From positions 91,374 to 155,373 of the forward strand of contig JANWVC010000001.1 in assembly GCA_025057755.1 (NCBI GenBank): DNA of 64,000 nt, written 5' to 3'. The stretch is from Limisphaera sp. Lineage in GTDB: Bacteria > Verrucomicrobiota > Verrucomicrobiia > Limisphaerales > Limisphaeraceae. A model generated the notes under the pieces. The model worked only from the letters and a program-made list of their open reading frames with translations. It was not told the DNA's origin and did not search any database. A program made the translations under genes and the position numbers. Shown here one piece after another: positions 41,101 through 49,775 of this stretch (position 1 is its first letter; every line of letters begins with the position of its first letter).

Positions 41101-43451
41101 ACGCTTTCGCCGGGGCTCAGCACGCTGCCGTTGCCTGCGGTTAAGTTGCCACGCACCTCGCCTGAACCGGTCAGGGTCTGTCCCGCATTTAACGAGTAAC
41201 CCGCAGCGGTAACGTCCAGGATCGCCCCGCTGGCGAGAGCGATGGGGCTGGAAGCTGTCAAACTTCCTCCTGCTGCAATCGCCAGGGTACCTGCCTGCAC
41301 ACGAGTGGCGCCCGTTCGGTTGTCCACGGCTGTTAACCGGAGCGTGCCGCCACCGATCTTGGTAAGTGTCCCCGGACCTGAGACTGGCGTCGCCAGGGTC
41401 AAGGTTGTACCAGAGTCGAGCGCAATGGTTCCACCGCCTGAACCAACAGTTACTCCGCGTGTTGCATCATCGATTGCAAAACTCGCGATGGCGCGCAAAC
41501 TACCTCCATCAAACATGAGTTGGTCTGGGACGAAATTCGCAGGCGGCGTGCCCAACAACGATTCGCTGTCCAAGAGCAGGGTGCCGCTCGATAAAACAGT
41601 CCGCCCCGTCTGGGTGTTGTTGCCAGCGAGCCGCACCTGCCCGACGCCTGCGATACGCAAAGGTCCCGAGCCCGATATCGGATTAGCCACGGTCAAGGTG
41701 ACGTTGGTATCTGCCGCCAATGAACCACCACTAGACTCTATCAAGATTCCCCGATTCGCATGGCCAAGCGTTTGATCTTGCACCGCCCGCAACCCGCCAC
41801 CGGCCAAAGTGATCGCGTCGGATCGAAAGGCGGCCGGATGGGGCCCCAACGCGACCTCGTTGGTGACACTGAGGAATCCAGCTCGCACGATGGTGCGGCC
41901 TGTATAAAGATTACCCGGCCCCGCAGGTGCGAGGAACAAGGTGCCGCTGCCGCGCTGTTCCACATGGCCCGGACCGTCGATCAAATTGGTGACCACGAGT
42001 TCGTCGCTTCGACCGAAGGCCAGGGTCGCATAATTGGTAATCACGGGGGTTCGGCCGGGTTTGCCACTGGTGCCCAAACCGAATTGAAGCACGCCGTTAC
42101 TGATCACGGTAATCCCGTTATATTCAATAGTGGGCCCATTCAGAATCCAGGTGCCCGTACCTTCTTTAATGATGCCGATCCCGTTAGCCACACCGGGCGC
42201 AGCGAAATTACCACTGAAAGTAGCATCCGTATTTAGTCCGCCCACTCGGAGGATCATGGGCAAAGAGTTCCCGGCGCCGGCGCCAGTGTTGTTGGCAAAG
42301 ATGTTCACAACGCCCGGCACCTCCGCCGCTAGTTCACCAAATGCCACGATGTTCCCGCTGGAACCGTTGTTGTACATGTTGACGATGTTTGCGTTCAGGC
42401 CGTTGGTTGTGATGTAGACGCGCGCGTTGGCCCACCCGCCGTTATTCACAAACTCGTCGGTAAACCGGAGATCGCCATTTTGTCGAGGGGTGGCGGCCAC
42501 TACCACCCGTCCGGTAAAGCCGCTCCAGTTGCCTCCCAAATTGTCGCGCACAAAGTCCACAAACAGGTTCAATGTGCCACCGCCGTGGACACTGCCACTG
42601 AACGCCGGGAACGCACGCGGCGAAAGATACAACGTGCCTGTGTGGCCCGGTTCAATGATTAGGTCGTTCGGCAGACCGTTGACCGTGGGCGTCGTACTCG
42701 GATTGCTGCCGGGAATGGCAGCCAGATAACTCCGCAAAATGCCACCCCGAAAGATGATCGGTCCCCCTGCGGCGCCGCCCAAGGCCAAGCTGTTAACTGG
42801 GTTCCGGGAGTCATCTCGGGCAGTCGGTCCGAGCTGAAGCATGCCATTGCTGATAATCGTGCCTCCACTGAACTGGTTCATGCCAGTTAAGGGCCCATCC
42901 GGTGCCGGGCTGAGAACCAGCGTGCCAGGGCCTGCCTTAACGAACCGATTGGTCGTCACGAGATTGGCGGTAATGGTAGCCAGTCCCCAACCTGTCAGCA
43001 GGTTGGTCGGGCTTCCCTGAGCCAGGTTTACGCTGACAATGGTCAAGGGCGAGGTATTGTTGCTGAGGATCAACGGAAAGCCCTGATTGCCCAGAGCCCA
43101 GTTGTCCACGGTGCTCGGATCCGGATCTTCAAAGGTAATGTGGCCAATGACAACCGGATCGGTCCCGTTTCGACCGTCCACGCTGACAGTCACCGTGGTG
43201 CCATTGGCCGGGTCGGCTCGTAATACCGCTGTTTGATCGGGGCCAAAGGCCACAATCCCGTTCAGCCAATTGTTGGGGTCATTCCAAAAACCGGCCACGG
43301 TGCTGGTCCATGTTCCACTCTGCGCCGCCGCTTGGAGGGGCATCCAAACTGCCAAGGCCCCGACCAACCGGAGTCCACGCCGCGTCCATATCCGCATAAC
43401 TTGAGAGGAGGATGTCCAAGGGCTGCGTTGCAAGTGATTGGAGACTTTCAT
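38154..43451 (-). CDS. Giant autotransporter-associated beta-strand-repeat protein
   Basis: A 1765-residue secreted protein built of 'autotransporter-associated beta strand' repeats (the TIGR02601 type). Units such as 'GAGTLVLSPAPDG', 'LTGDNTYSGATTIGSGAKLQVG' and 'GTGKWTLTGASTFTGSTTVSNG' recur through nearly the whole length and predict a long right-handed beta-helix. The open frame runs from 43718, but a signal peptide ('MRIWTRRGLRLVGALAVW', cleaved near 'AAAQS') supports a start at 43451 or 43397. There is no autotransporter barrel; the C terminus carries the short module ending 'FYRLVYP'. Runs of Gly, Asn, Thr and Ser suit a surface adhesin or filament. The function is inferred. Confidence 0.88.
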   Translation of the reverse strand: MKVSNHLQRSPWTSSSQVMRIWTRRGLRLVGALAVWMPLQAAAQSGTWTSTVAGFWNDPNNWLNGIVAFGPDQTAVLRADPANGTTVTVSVDGRNGTDPVVIGHITFEDPDPSTVDNWALGNQGFPLILSNNTSPLTIVSVNLAQGSPTNLLTGWGLATITANLVTTNRFVKAGPGTLVLSPAPDGPLTGMNQFSGGTIISNGMLQLGPTARDDSRNPVNSLALGGAAGGPIIFRGGILRSYLAAIPGSNPSTTPTVNGLPNDLIIEPGHTGTLYLSPRAFPAFSGSVHGGGTLNLFVDFVRDNLGGNWSGFTGRVVVAATPRQNGDLRFTDEFVNNGGWANARVYITTNGLNANIVNMYNNGSSGNIVAFGELAAEVPGVVNIFANNTGAGAGNSLPMILRVGGLNTDATFSGNFAAPGVANGIGIIKEGTGTWILNGPTIEYNGITVISNGVLQFGLGTSGKPGRTPVITNYATLAFGRSDELVVTNLIDGPGHVEQRGSGTLFLAPAGPGNLYTGRTIVRAGFLSVTNEVALGPHPAAFRSDAITLAGGGLRAVQDQTLGHANRGILIESSGGSLAADTNVTLTVANPISGSGPLRIAGVGQVRLAGNNTQTGRTVLSSGTLLLDSESLLGTPPANFVPDQLMFDGGSLRAIASFAIDDATRGVTVGSGGGTIALDSGTTLTLATPVSGPGTLTKIGGGTLRLTAVDNRTGATRVQAGTLAIAAGGSLTASSPIALASGAILDVTAAGYSLNAGQTLTGSGEVRGNLTAGNGSVLSPGESVGTLTVSGDLNLVGGATLQMDLATTTNDRLAVSGNLNLTGINTIQVNLLESLPPGSYRLMTYAGALSGSVANLTLGGYPPSRLVPSLTHDAAAKAIDLTITGQALQLIWRGGVAGNAWDVNTSANWLNNGNPDVFLNGDTVLFNATGAANSTVNLVGNLSPAQVVVEAASYTFSGTGKLTGLGSLTKRGADTLTVLTTNDYSGFTSIEAGTVQVGNGSLSGSLGTGPITNQGSLVYRLPDTRTVASLIRGTGQLVVQSGTVILTGDNTYSGATTIGSGAKLQVGNGGLTGTLGTGPVSLQGDLIYHRSGTVTNIGSIAGSGNLIVRGSGTVALAANNSWSGATLVDGGTLQVGIGGAAGTLGTAGTVTLTNGGTLAFYRSDNITNATAVVGTNGTLAQLGSGTLVLTSDGNQYGPTRVRAGRLQLGDGVNASGRLGIGPVVLDAPGQLVIARPDGYTLTNRLEGTGSLVLLGPTNAISTVGGANTYSGGTLISNAYVRLVAPTTSPAEAGMQQVNTSGLGTGQVTFVGTNVLELSTANAQDPTVNGAGNFNVPVHVPAGAQATFELPGRFTWSSTVTGEGVVQLGVNYVRGDVGGNWTNFTGVLNVVTNSVNPSPTAWDFRVATATGFPRARVRLADNVSMYSRAAANSVIPFGELSGAPLASIRAASGGGGSPGQPFTLVVGGLNTDATYAGTILDQVSVVKVGTGKWTLTGASTFTGSTTVSNGILALAAAPEGGNGDISSSGSITVVAPGILDVTGRTDGMLDVGAATAQVLRGNGMIRGNVQINWNGSLEPGFPDAHGTLTVDGTLTLYGPTTLKISRVAGPQSDRVAFRDIVVQPGVVLNVTQMDTNNLQTGDVFRLFSGPVPAANFGVINLPQQNVDGSVQYVWTNMLAVDGTVRLLVGAPPTVNPTPTNLVAVVSGGRLELSWPADRIGWRLLSNAVSVVASDQWYPIAGSETTNRIVITPNPARTNVFYRLVYP

Positions 43452-43812
43452 AACGTTCGTTGGCTGGATTGGCCATCTTTGGTCGGGCTTTTGAAACGTA
43501 AGCGGGCTCCTGCTGAGCGCTCTATCCACGCCCACAGCTTCGCCCGGCGGAGACAGACCCGACTTGGGTTCACAATCCACACCATACTCAATGTATCCAT
43601 ATGTCAACATGGCCAATTCTGGGGATCCCCCGGCTGGCTTGGGACGAATAAGGTTTGAGTCACAATTCGTGCGGATTCCCCCAACTCTGAGGGCCGGGCA
43701 GATTGCAAATGTCTTCAACAGTCTTTTGAGACCGGTCTGAGACGATCCTTTGCGATCGAACTCGGGAATTTTCTTCTCTCTCGATCGTTCTGAGATACCC
43801 TACGACGCGGCG
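43452..43812. other. Divergent intergenic region
   Basis: About 360 bases lie between the leftward beta-strand-repeat gene and rightward lgt. In-frame extensions of both genes run into it, but their composition is not protein-like. It should hold both promoters; none was identified with confidence. Confidence 0.5.
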
Positions 43813-44604
43813 ATGCATCCAGTGGCATTTCACGTTGGACCCTTAACCGTCCATTGGTACGGAATTTTGGTAGCCTTGGGCTTCTTGGTGGGTCTTTGGA
43901 ACGCAGCCCGGCGTGCGCCCCGCGCGGGTCTGCCCGGCGAAGCCATTGCGGACTTGGGTCCGTGGCTGATCGTAGGGGCTGTGGTAGGCGCCCGTTTTCT
44001 TTATGTAGTGACCTATTGGCACGAACAATTCGCTCAGGCGCCTTGGTGGGAAGTGTTCATGGTGCATCATGGAGGGCTGGTGTACTATGGAGGGCTGGTG
44101 GGTGCCACGCTGAGCGCTTCCGTCTACCTAGCGTGGCGTAGATTGCCAGTATGGCGCGTCGCCGACGTGCTGGCGCCCGGCATCGCTCTCGGTTATTTCG
44201 TGGGACGATGGGGTTGTCTGCTCAACGGATGTTGCTACGGCCGATCCACTGACCTGCCTTGGGCAGTGAGGTATCCAGCCGATCACCCATTGTCCGCCCC
44301 CACGTTTCCAGTGCACCCTGTACAAATTTATGACTCTTTGCTTTCGCTCGTTTTATACGCACTGCTGGCATGGTTTTTCCCTCGTCGGAGATTCGATGGT
44401 CAGGTGTTTGCGTGGTACCTGATCGGCTATGCCCTAAGTCGCGCCGGGGTGGAGCTGTTCCGTGGCGATTATCCACCTGAGCACCTGCGAGGGGGCTTAA
44501 CACCCGGTCAGTGGGGGAGTGCCGCCGCAATGGGAATCGGCCTGGCCCTCTTACGCTGGCGATCGCACCGGGCAAAAATCGCGCCCTCTGACGGCCGGTC
44601 CTGA
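43813..44604 (+). CDS. lgt: Prolipoprotein diacylglyceryl transferase
   Basis: A 263-residue inner-membrane enzyme with about seven transmembrane helices that adds diacylglycerol to the lipobox cysteine of prolipoproteins. Motifs are 'LTVHWYGILVALGFLVG' at the N terminus, 'GARFLYVV', 'HHGGLVYYGGLVGA' (family 'GGL.fhGGl' region), 'GYFVGRWGCLLNGCCYGR' and 'HPVQIYDSLLSLVLYALL'. ATG 43813 gives the normal N terminus; a longer frame from 43750 adds 21 residues. The usual 'GRxxNF.N.E..G' signature is replaced by a Cys-rich 'GRWGCLLNGCCYG', a variant I believe occurs in other phyla. It ends 8 bases before miaA, so the two are probably co-transcribed. Several lipoproteins in this window would be substrates. 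Confidence 0.93.
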   Translation: MHPVAFHVGPLTVHWYGILVALGFLVGLWNAARRAPRAGLPGEAIADLGPWLIVGAVVGARFLYVVTYWHEQFAQAPWWEVFMVHHGGLVYYGGLVGATLSASVYLAWRRLPVWRVADVLAPGIALGYFVGRWGCLLNGCCYGRSTDLPWAVRYPADHPLSAPTFPVHPVQIYDSLLSLVLYALLAWFFPRRRFDGQVFAWYLIGYALSRAGVELFRGDYPPEHLRGGLTPGQWGSAAAMGIGLALLRWRSHRAKIAPSDGRS

Positions 44605-44612
44605 TCAATCCC

Positions 44613-45602
44613 ATGGATCCGGGCATTCAAGCAAAGCCACCAGCGGCTCCTGTGCTGATTCTGGCGGGGCCCACCGCATCCGGGAAATCAGAACTGGCAC
44701 TCGTTTTGGCCGAACGATTGGGCGGTGAGATCGTTTCTGTAGATTCCATGCAAGTTTATCGGGGCATGGATATCGGCACGGCGAAACCCTCCCCTCGTGA
44801 TCGGAGCCGAATCCCTCATCACCTGGTGGATGTGGTCGAACCATGGGAACCTTTTGACGCCGCTCGTTTTGTCGCGCTGGCCCGCAGAGCCTTGCAGGAG
44901 ATCGCACAAAGAGGTCGTGTGGCAATCCTTTGTGGTGGCACCGGACTGTATTTCAAGGCGCTCGCTCTCGGTTTGGGACAAGCTCCCGGTCCCGAGCCTG
45001 CTCTGCGTGCCCAGCTTGAAGCCACACCGCTGACGGAGTTGCTCCGTGAATTAGCGGATCGTGATCCGGTCACATTTGCCCGGATCGATCGGAAGAATCC
45101 CCGCCGCGTGATCCGAGCCGTGGAGGTGATCCGTTTGACGGGGCGTCCCTACTCGGAGCAACGCGCCGCGTGGCACTCTGTTGAATGGCCCCCTTCTTGG
45201 CGACAGGGCATGTTCGGCCTGCGCAGAGCTGCGGAAGACCTTCGCAGGCGCATCGACCTGCGGGTTGACCAGATGTTTGCCGCCGGCCTGGTTGAAGAAA
45301 CGCGTGGTCTTCTAGCCCGCGGTCTTTCAGAAAAGGCCACGGCCCTGCAGGCGCTCGGCTATCGCCAAGTCGTGGAGTACCTACAAGGCCGCCGGTCGTT
45401 GCCCGAAACGGTGGCCGAGGTCAAACGCCGCACGCGCCAGTTTGCCCGCCGCCAAATGACCTGGTTTCGTCTTCAAATGCCGTTGGAATGGTTGGAGGTA
45501 CAGCCGCAAAGTTCCGCTGCCGCCCTTGCCGAACAGGTGTTGGCCCGCTGGACGCTTGCTGCAAAAAATTCCCATGCTGAGAGATCACCCGAAATTTGCT
45601 AG
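44613..45602 (+). CDS. miaA: tRNA dimethylallyltransferase
   Basis: A 329-residue isopentenyl-tRNA transferase that prenylates A37 of tRNAs reading codons starting with U. The P-loop is 'AGPTASGKS' (18-26). It is followed by 'IVSVDSMQVYRGMDIGTAKP', 'HHLVDVVEP', 'LCGGTGLYFKAL', 'RIDRKNPRRVIRAVEVIRLTG' and the C-terminal 'ALGYRQVVEYLQG' and 'RQFARRQMTWFR' motifs. All are canonical. The length is normal. It starts 8 bases after lgt, so the two probably form an operon. Confidence 0.96.
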   Translation: MDPGIQAKPPAAPVLILAGPTASGKSELALVLAERLGGEIVSVDSMQVYRGMDIGTAKPSPRDRSRIPHHLVDVVEPWEPFDAARFVALARRALQEIAQRGRVAILCGGTGLYFKALALGLGQAPGPEPALRAQLEATPLTELLRELADRDPVTFARIDRKNPRRVIRAVEVIRLTGRPYSEQRAAWHSVEWPPSWRQGMFGLRRAAEDLRRRIDLRVDQMFAAGLVEETRGLLARGLSEKATALQALGYRQVVEYLQGRRSLPETVAEVKRRTRQFARRQMTWFRLQMPLEWLEVQPQSSAAALAEQVLARWTLAAKNSHAERSPEIC

Positions 45603-45665
45603 TCTCTCGACAGATTTGCACCCAAGCACTGGACAATCTACACAAGCTGACTCAACATTGGAGCC

Positions 45666-46247
45666 ATGGCACTGACACCTTCCACGATGTTGTTGCCATT
45701 GGGATCCGTGGCGCCGGACTTTCGGTTGCCCGACACCAATGGTCGGATGGTTTCGCTATCGAATTTTGCGGGGGCACCAGCTTACCTGATCATGTTCATC
45801 TGCAACCATTGCCCTTATGTAAAGCACATTCGCAACAACCTGGCCGCTTTGGCTCGCGAGTATCAGGCCAAAGGCGTTGCCGTCATTGGGATCAATTCCA
45901 ACGACGTGCAACGCTACCCGGACGATAGCCCGGAACGAATGAAGGAGGAAGTCCAAACGGCCGGCTACACGTTCCCTTACTTATTTGATGAAACGCAGGA
46001 CGTAGCCAAAGCTTATCGTGCCGCCTGCACACCGGATTTCTTCCTCTTCGACCGCGATCGCAAACTGGTCTATCGAGGGCAGTACGACGACAGCCGCCCG
46101 GGCAATGGAATCCCTGTGACTGGACGCGACCTGCGCGTTGCCCTGGATGCCGTGTTGGCCGGCCGACCGGTCCCCACCCAGCAAAAACCCAGTATGGGTT
46201 GCAACATCAAATGGAAGCCCGGAAACGAACCTGAATACTCCAAGTAA
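45666..46247 (+). CDS. Thioredoxin-fold redoxin protein
   Basis: A 193-residue thioredoxin-fold protein of the AhpC/TSA-ResA group. The core starts 'LGSVAPDFRLPDTNGRMVSL', then a redox motif C46-N-H-C49 in 'MFICNHCPYVKHI', the ResA-like 'AVIGINSNDVQRYPDDSPE', 'YLFDETQDVAKAY', the cis-Pro region 'ACTPDFFLFDRDRKLVYRG' and a short tail. No signal peptide is seen, so it is probably cytoplasmic. Proteins with this CNHC motif are usually annotated as thioredoxin-family or peroxiredoxin-like; the partner is unknown. It lies 63 bases after miaA on the same strand. Confidence 0.92.
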   Translation: MALTPSTMLLPLGSVAPDFRLPDTNGRMVSLSNFAGAPAYLIMFICNHCPYVKHIRNNLAALAREYQAKGVAVIGINSNDVQRYPDDSPERMKEEVQTAGYTFPYLFDETQDVAKAYRAACTPDFFLFDRDRKLVYRGQYDDSRPGNGIPVTGRDLRVALDAVLAGRPVPTQQKPSMGCNIKWKPGNEPEYSK

Positions 46248-46394
46248 ACAAGTAATCAAGCGTCTCGGGCAGACCGGGCACCCCTTGACCCACTCCACGG
46301 TCACCCCAAGTTCGGGAGCAGCCCATCCGCAGACAGGGGTAACGCGGCTGGGTCGGCGCCTTTCGGCATTCTATGAAAAGATCCCGGCAGGTTT

Positions 46395-47825
46395 TCAGTG
46401 ACGCACCGGGTTCGTCCCCAAACGCACGTATCGGTTCATGCGATCCACTCGTAATTCCACCAAGGTGGTGGTGTTTGGATAAAAGAAACTCAGCCCGCCG
46501 CGCCGTGGGTCCCCCGCGTCATGCAAAACGACATTTTGGAGGTTATCCAAGCGATACTCGATGCCCCGGTCCACCCGGGGTACATGCACCCGGGCACTAA
46601 GAACGGGCGGGACACCCCATTCCCGCGCCAGGCGTTTTAACTCATCCTGCACGGTTCCGACGTCCACCAAAAGCCTGCGATAAGCCGGATCCACACTGTG
46701 CGTGTGAAACTCGGCGGTTAACAAACGTTGGATGCGCACGCTGGCCTCCTGCTCCTCCGGACGTAGTGCTTCGCGACGGATCACAAAAGGACGGCCGCGT
46801 GCAGGCCGACGGAACACAAAAAACTCCACTGTCCAATCGCGCACCGGCACATCCTGATCGTCCACAACTCGAAGCAAAAACTGCTGATACCGCGGTTTGC
46901 CCGTCTCCGAATAGGTCTTGTCGGCTAGTTCGGCCAACTCCTGACGATGCAGTTGGAACTCTTCCGCGTTTCGAATGCGCAGCGCCTGCAGTAACAGTCG
47001 GGTAACCATGTTCTGTTGACCCGGAGCTACCGCGTCCACGAGGCTCCCATGATCGAATCCGGGCAGGACCGCCCATGCGAAATCCTCCGGCGGATCCGTT
47101 CGCATCCAACGCACCGGTTCCTCATTCGAAGGGGCAGCGGCAGCAGCACACTCCAAAATCAGCCCCGCGCAATTAAGCGTGGTGCCTGCAATCACAACCA
47201 CACCGTCCGTGCCCGGTTTATTCAACCAACCGCGCAGACCGCTGTAATCTTCGATGCCCACCAAAATGGTGGTTTGAATCGCATCGCACCGATAAGGGGG
47301 ATCCGCCCGGAGCAAGTCGCGCCGCGCCAATGTCCATTGATAAGGGCTCCCTAGCTCCAATCCATCGAGCAGTTGCCGCCCCACCTCCAGTAAATCGCCG
47401 ACTTTCCACCGGCCCTTGAACAAGGCGCCCAAAAAGGATTTGCCCCGATGCGCCAACGGGGAGCCAAAATGCGCCGGCGCCAACATCACCAACCGGCGCA
47501 GGGGACATTCCTCCAACGGCCGCCCCTCTTTCAGATAATAGCGCCACAACCAATGTCGGATCACCAGCCCGCCCGTCGAATGAACGATGACGTTCAGGTC
47601 GCAACGTTTCCGACCTTTCTCGTCCACGAAACCGGCTTCGCGAAAGCGGTCGTTCAACCCGTCGGCCACATCTGCAAAGGTCAGATTGTCCTCACGCGAT
47701 TCATAATCTGCATAATACACGGTCTCCACCCGACCCAGCCCGGCCCGAACCAGGAATGCTTTCATGCGCTCGAAGGAGGCCGAGCAATCGCTCCAACCAT
47801 GCAAGAGAACGGTAACTTCATCCAT
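46395..47825 (-). CDS. Alpha/beta-hydrolase (lipase/esterase-like) with a beta-rich C-terminal domain
   Basis: A 476-residue hydrolase. The N-terminal domain has the oxyanion-hole 'LLHGWSD' (7-13) and nucleophile Ser83 in 'VIVHSTGGLVIR', a variant of GxSxG where the first Gly is His. Likely acid and base residues lie in 'GIEDYSG' and 'GFDHGSLVD'. The arrangement suits lipases of the PGAP1/LipA-like group. From about 290 a second, unrecognised domain follows, beta-rich with 'VDDQDVPVRDWTVEFF' and 'FFYPNTTTLVELRVDRMNRYVRLG'. The frame opens at 47951, but ATG 47825 gives the natural N terminus before the first strand. No signal peptide is seen, so it is probably cytoplasmic. Confidence 0.8.
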   Translation of the reverse strand: MDEVTVLLHGWSDCSASFERMKAFLVRAGLGRVETVYYADYESREDNLTFADVADGLNDRFREAGFVDEKGRKRCDLNVIVHSTGGLVIRHWLWRYYLKEGRPLEECPLRRLVMLAPAHFGSPLAHRGKSFLGALFKGRWKVGDLLEVGRQLLDGLELGSPYQWTLARRDLLRADPPYRCDAIQTTILVGIEDYSGLRGWLNKPGTDGVVVIAGTTLNCAGLILECAAAAAPSNEEPVRWMRTDPPEDFAWAVLPGFDHGSLVDAVAPGQQNMVTRLLLQALRIRNAEEFQLHRQELAELADKTYSETGKPRYQQFLLRVVDDQDVPVRDWTVEFFVFRRPARGRPFVIRREALRPEEQEASVRIQRLLTAEFHTHSVDPAYRRLLVDVGTVQDELKRLAREWGVPPVLSARVHVPRVDRGIEYRLDNLQNVVLHDAGDPRRGGLSFFYPNTTTLVELRVDRMNRYVRLGTNPVRH

Positions 47826-48114
47826 GGCAAGCTTGCCTATAGCACGGCGCGATGGCCTCGGATCCGAGATCGGCAAACGAGATGAGGCCGCTTCACTCTC
47901 TTCACGGGATCCGCCGGCGCTCGAGGCACACCCTTGACTTACGCCCGACAAAACCCGCTGTCAATGGGGCAGTCCCAGCGGGAGAAACGCCCGGGTCCAA
48001 ACAGAAAGGCATTTCCACACGGATTTGCGCCACCGCCCAATCACGCCATATCCCCACCGAGTCTTTGCTCACTGAGAGAACCACCATTCAAAGGGCTGAT
48101 TCAACCCACGCTCT

Positions 48115-49440
48115 TTAGAACTGAAACTCTACCTGCGCCCAGACCTTGTGCACTTGGAAGGCATACGGCGCATCCGCGCCGTCGTACCAAGCATATTTGG
48201 CCAAGAAACTCCAGTATTTGCCCACGCGTTTGGTAACCATCAGGTCCAGCTCCTGACCAAAATCGGCCCCGCCCCGGTCGGCGTCAAATTTGTGGTACAC
48301 GATCCGAAGCGGGATTTCCCACGGCAGGTTCACTTGTACAAATCCGTACAAATCTCGCAACCCGGCATTCGGCGTGTTCAGAAATACGTCGGCCCAGCCG
48401 TTCCACGCATGCAATGTCGCCAACGGCGTACGGAAACCGACCCCATCGTCACTGCCGAGGCGCTCCCAACCCGCTCCTATGGCCCACGGCCGGATTGTTC
48501 CGGACAGCTCTAACAGATGATAGGGCACCGAGTAATCCAGCCTGCTCGGGCCAAAGTCAGTTTGCCATGCAACCTCAGCCCGATAACCGACTTGAAGACG
48601 TTGACCCAATGCGGAGGTGCCACTCACGGCAGCGCCATAGGTCGCGCATGACTGATTGGGTCCGGCTGCGTTTTCCAGATCAAGAAGGTATGAATATCCC
48701 ACCCAACGTAACGCGGGACCTGGCGACCAAGCCACGTTGACCAGATGGGAATCCGATTCAAAATCTCGGTTGGCGGGCGGCAAACCACTCACGTTCCCAA
48801 ACACGCGGCGCACATCCCACACATACGCATATTGGGCTTGGATCTGCGACCCAGGCGAGCTATGCAGGCTGACCGCATCAAAAGTCTGCATGTTCTGCCG
48901 CCAACCGACATCCCCGACAAACCGGTGATTGTCATAAACGATGCGTTGACGGCCCAGCTTCATTCCAAACCAATTGGTCCACGTCCAAGCCAGCCATGCT
49001 TGATTGATCTCGGTGGTCTCCGGATCGGCCACCACGGGACGCAACGGCTCTCCGTTCGCTCCTGCGGCGTTGTATGCATCGTCGTCTAAAGCCACGATAT
49101 TCTCTGCCTCCAACATACCTTGAATCCCATACAGCGGCGCCGTGGTGAAGCCAAACCGAGTGCGCACCGTGCCGGCATGGGAATCTAATGGCAAGTTATC
49201 CTGGCTGACATACTCGTACCGTGCCCGGACATTGATGGAGAATGTTCCCTGACGAAACACGGCCGGGATTTGATCCCACCAAAGTGAACCTGGCTGAGGT
49301 TCCGTAGATCGAGAAACCCCGATTCCCGATTGACCCGCTTGCACTCCGAATCCAACCAACCTGCTCACAATGAGGCCGGCCAAGATCCATACCTTCAGAT
49401 CTGTCATCGATCCTTTCTGCGTCCAACCGCTTGTATTCAT
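48115..49440 (-). CDS. Outer-membrane porin (alginate-export-like beta-barrel)
   Basis: A 441-residue exported protein ending in Phe ('AQVEFQF'), as outer-membrane barrels do. The body has alternating hydrophobic strands rich in Trp, Tyr and Gly, such as 'GMKLGRQRIVYDNHRFVGD', 'VNVAWSPGPALRWVGYSYL' and 'EIPLRIVYHKFDAD', matching the alginate-export family porins. The signal peptide is 'MTDLKVWILAGLIVSRLVG' onward. ATG 49440 has an AGGAG four bases upstream and is used; ATG 49407 would give a shorter signal. Its start faces a LysR gene across 335 bases, so LysR control is likely but inferred. Substrate unknown. Confidence 0.85.
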   Translation of the reverse strand: MNTSGWTQKGSMTDLKVWILAGLIVSRLVGFGVQAGQSGIGVSRSTEPQPGSLWWDQIPAVFRQGTFSINVRARYEYVSQDNLPLDSHAGTVRTRFGFTTAPLYGIQGMLEAENIVALDDDAYNAAGANGEPLRPVVADPETTEINQAWLAWTWTNWFGMKLGRQRIVYDNHRFVGDVGWRQNMQTFDAVSLHSSPGSQIQAQYAYVWDVRRVFGNVSGLPPANRDFESDSHLVNVAWSPGPALRWVGYSYLLDLENAAGPNQSCATYGAAVSGTSALGQRLQVGYRAEVAWQTDFGPSRLDYSVPYHLLELSGTIRPWAIGAGWERLGSDDGVGFRTPLATLHAWNGWADVFLNTPNAGLRDLYGFVQVNLPWEIPLRIVYHKFDADRGGADFGQELDLMVTKRVGKYWSFLAKYAWYDGADAPYAFQVHKVWAQVEFQF

Positions 49441-49508
49441 ATTACTCCTGCTTACAAACACAGCCTCCCAAGCCTAACTTGACTATACATACTTGGTGCC
49501 TGGGCATG

Positions 49509-49524
49509 TTTGACTCCCGTCAAA
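49509..49524. promoter_or_regulatory. Palindrome, possible LysR-type operator
   Basis: An inverted repeat, TTTGAC (49509-49514) and GTCAAA (49519-49524) with a 4-base gap, lies between the divergent porin and LysR genes. It contains a T-N11-A core (49510/49522), the loose consensus for LysR-family sites. It is 69 bases upstream of the porin start. The rest of the 335-base divergent region shows no gene. Confidence 0.4.
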
Positions 49525-49775
49525 GTTCCCCTTTTATCTCCCCGCTGGTGCGAATCACTTCAACGGGAATTTGCAAGGGGACGCCGCATGCTCACTTTCT
49601 TTCGCGTGTGCTCAACTTGTCTCGTTTGACCAGCGACTACCCCATGTAGAAACCGACTCATGCCATGGTCTCGAAGCACACCCTGAGAATCAGGAAGCAT
49701 GTCGCATGCCGACCTGTTGGAAGGCTGGCGTAAGAACTGCTTGCTATTAGTGATCAGACATAGCCCAAGTTACAT

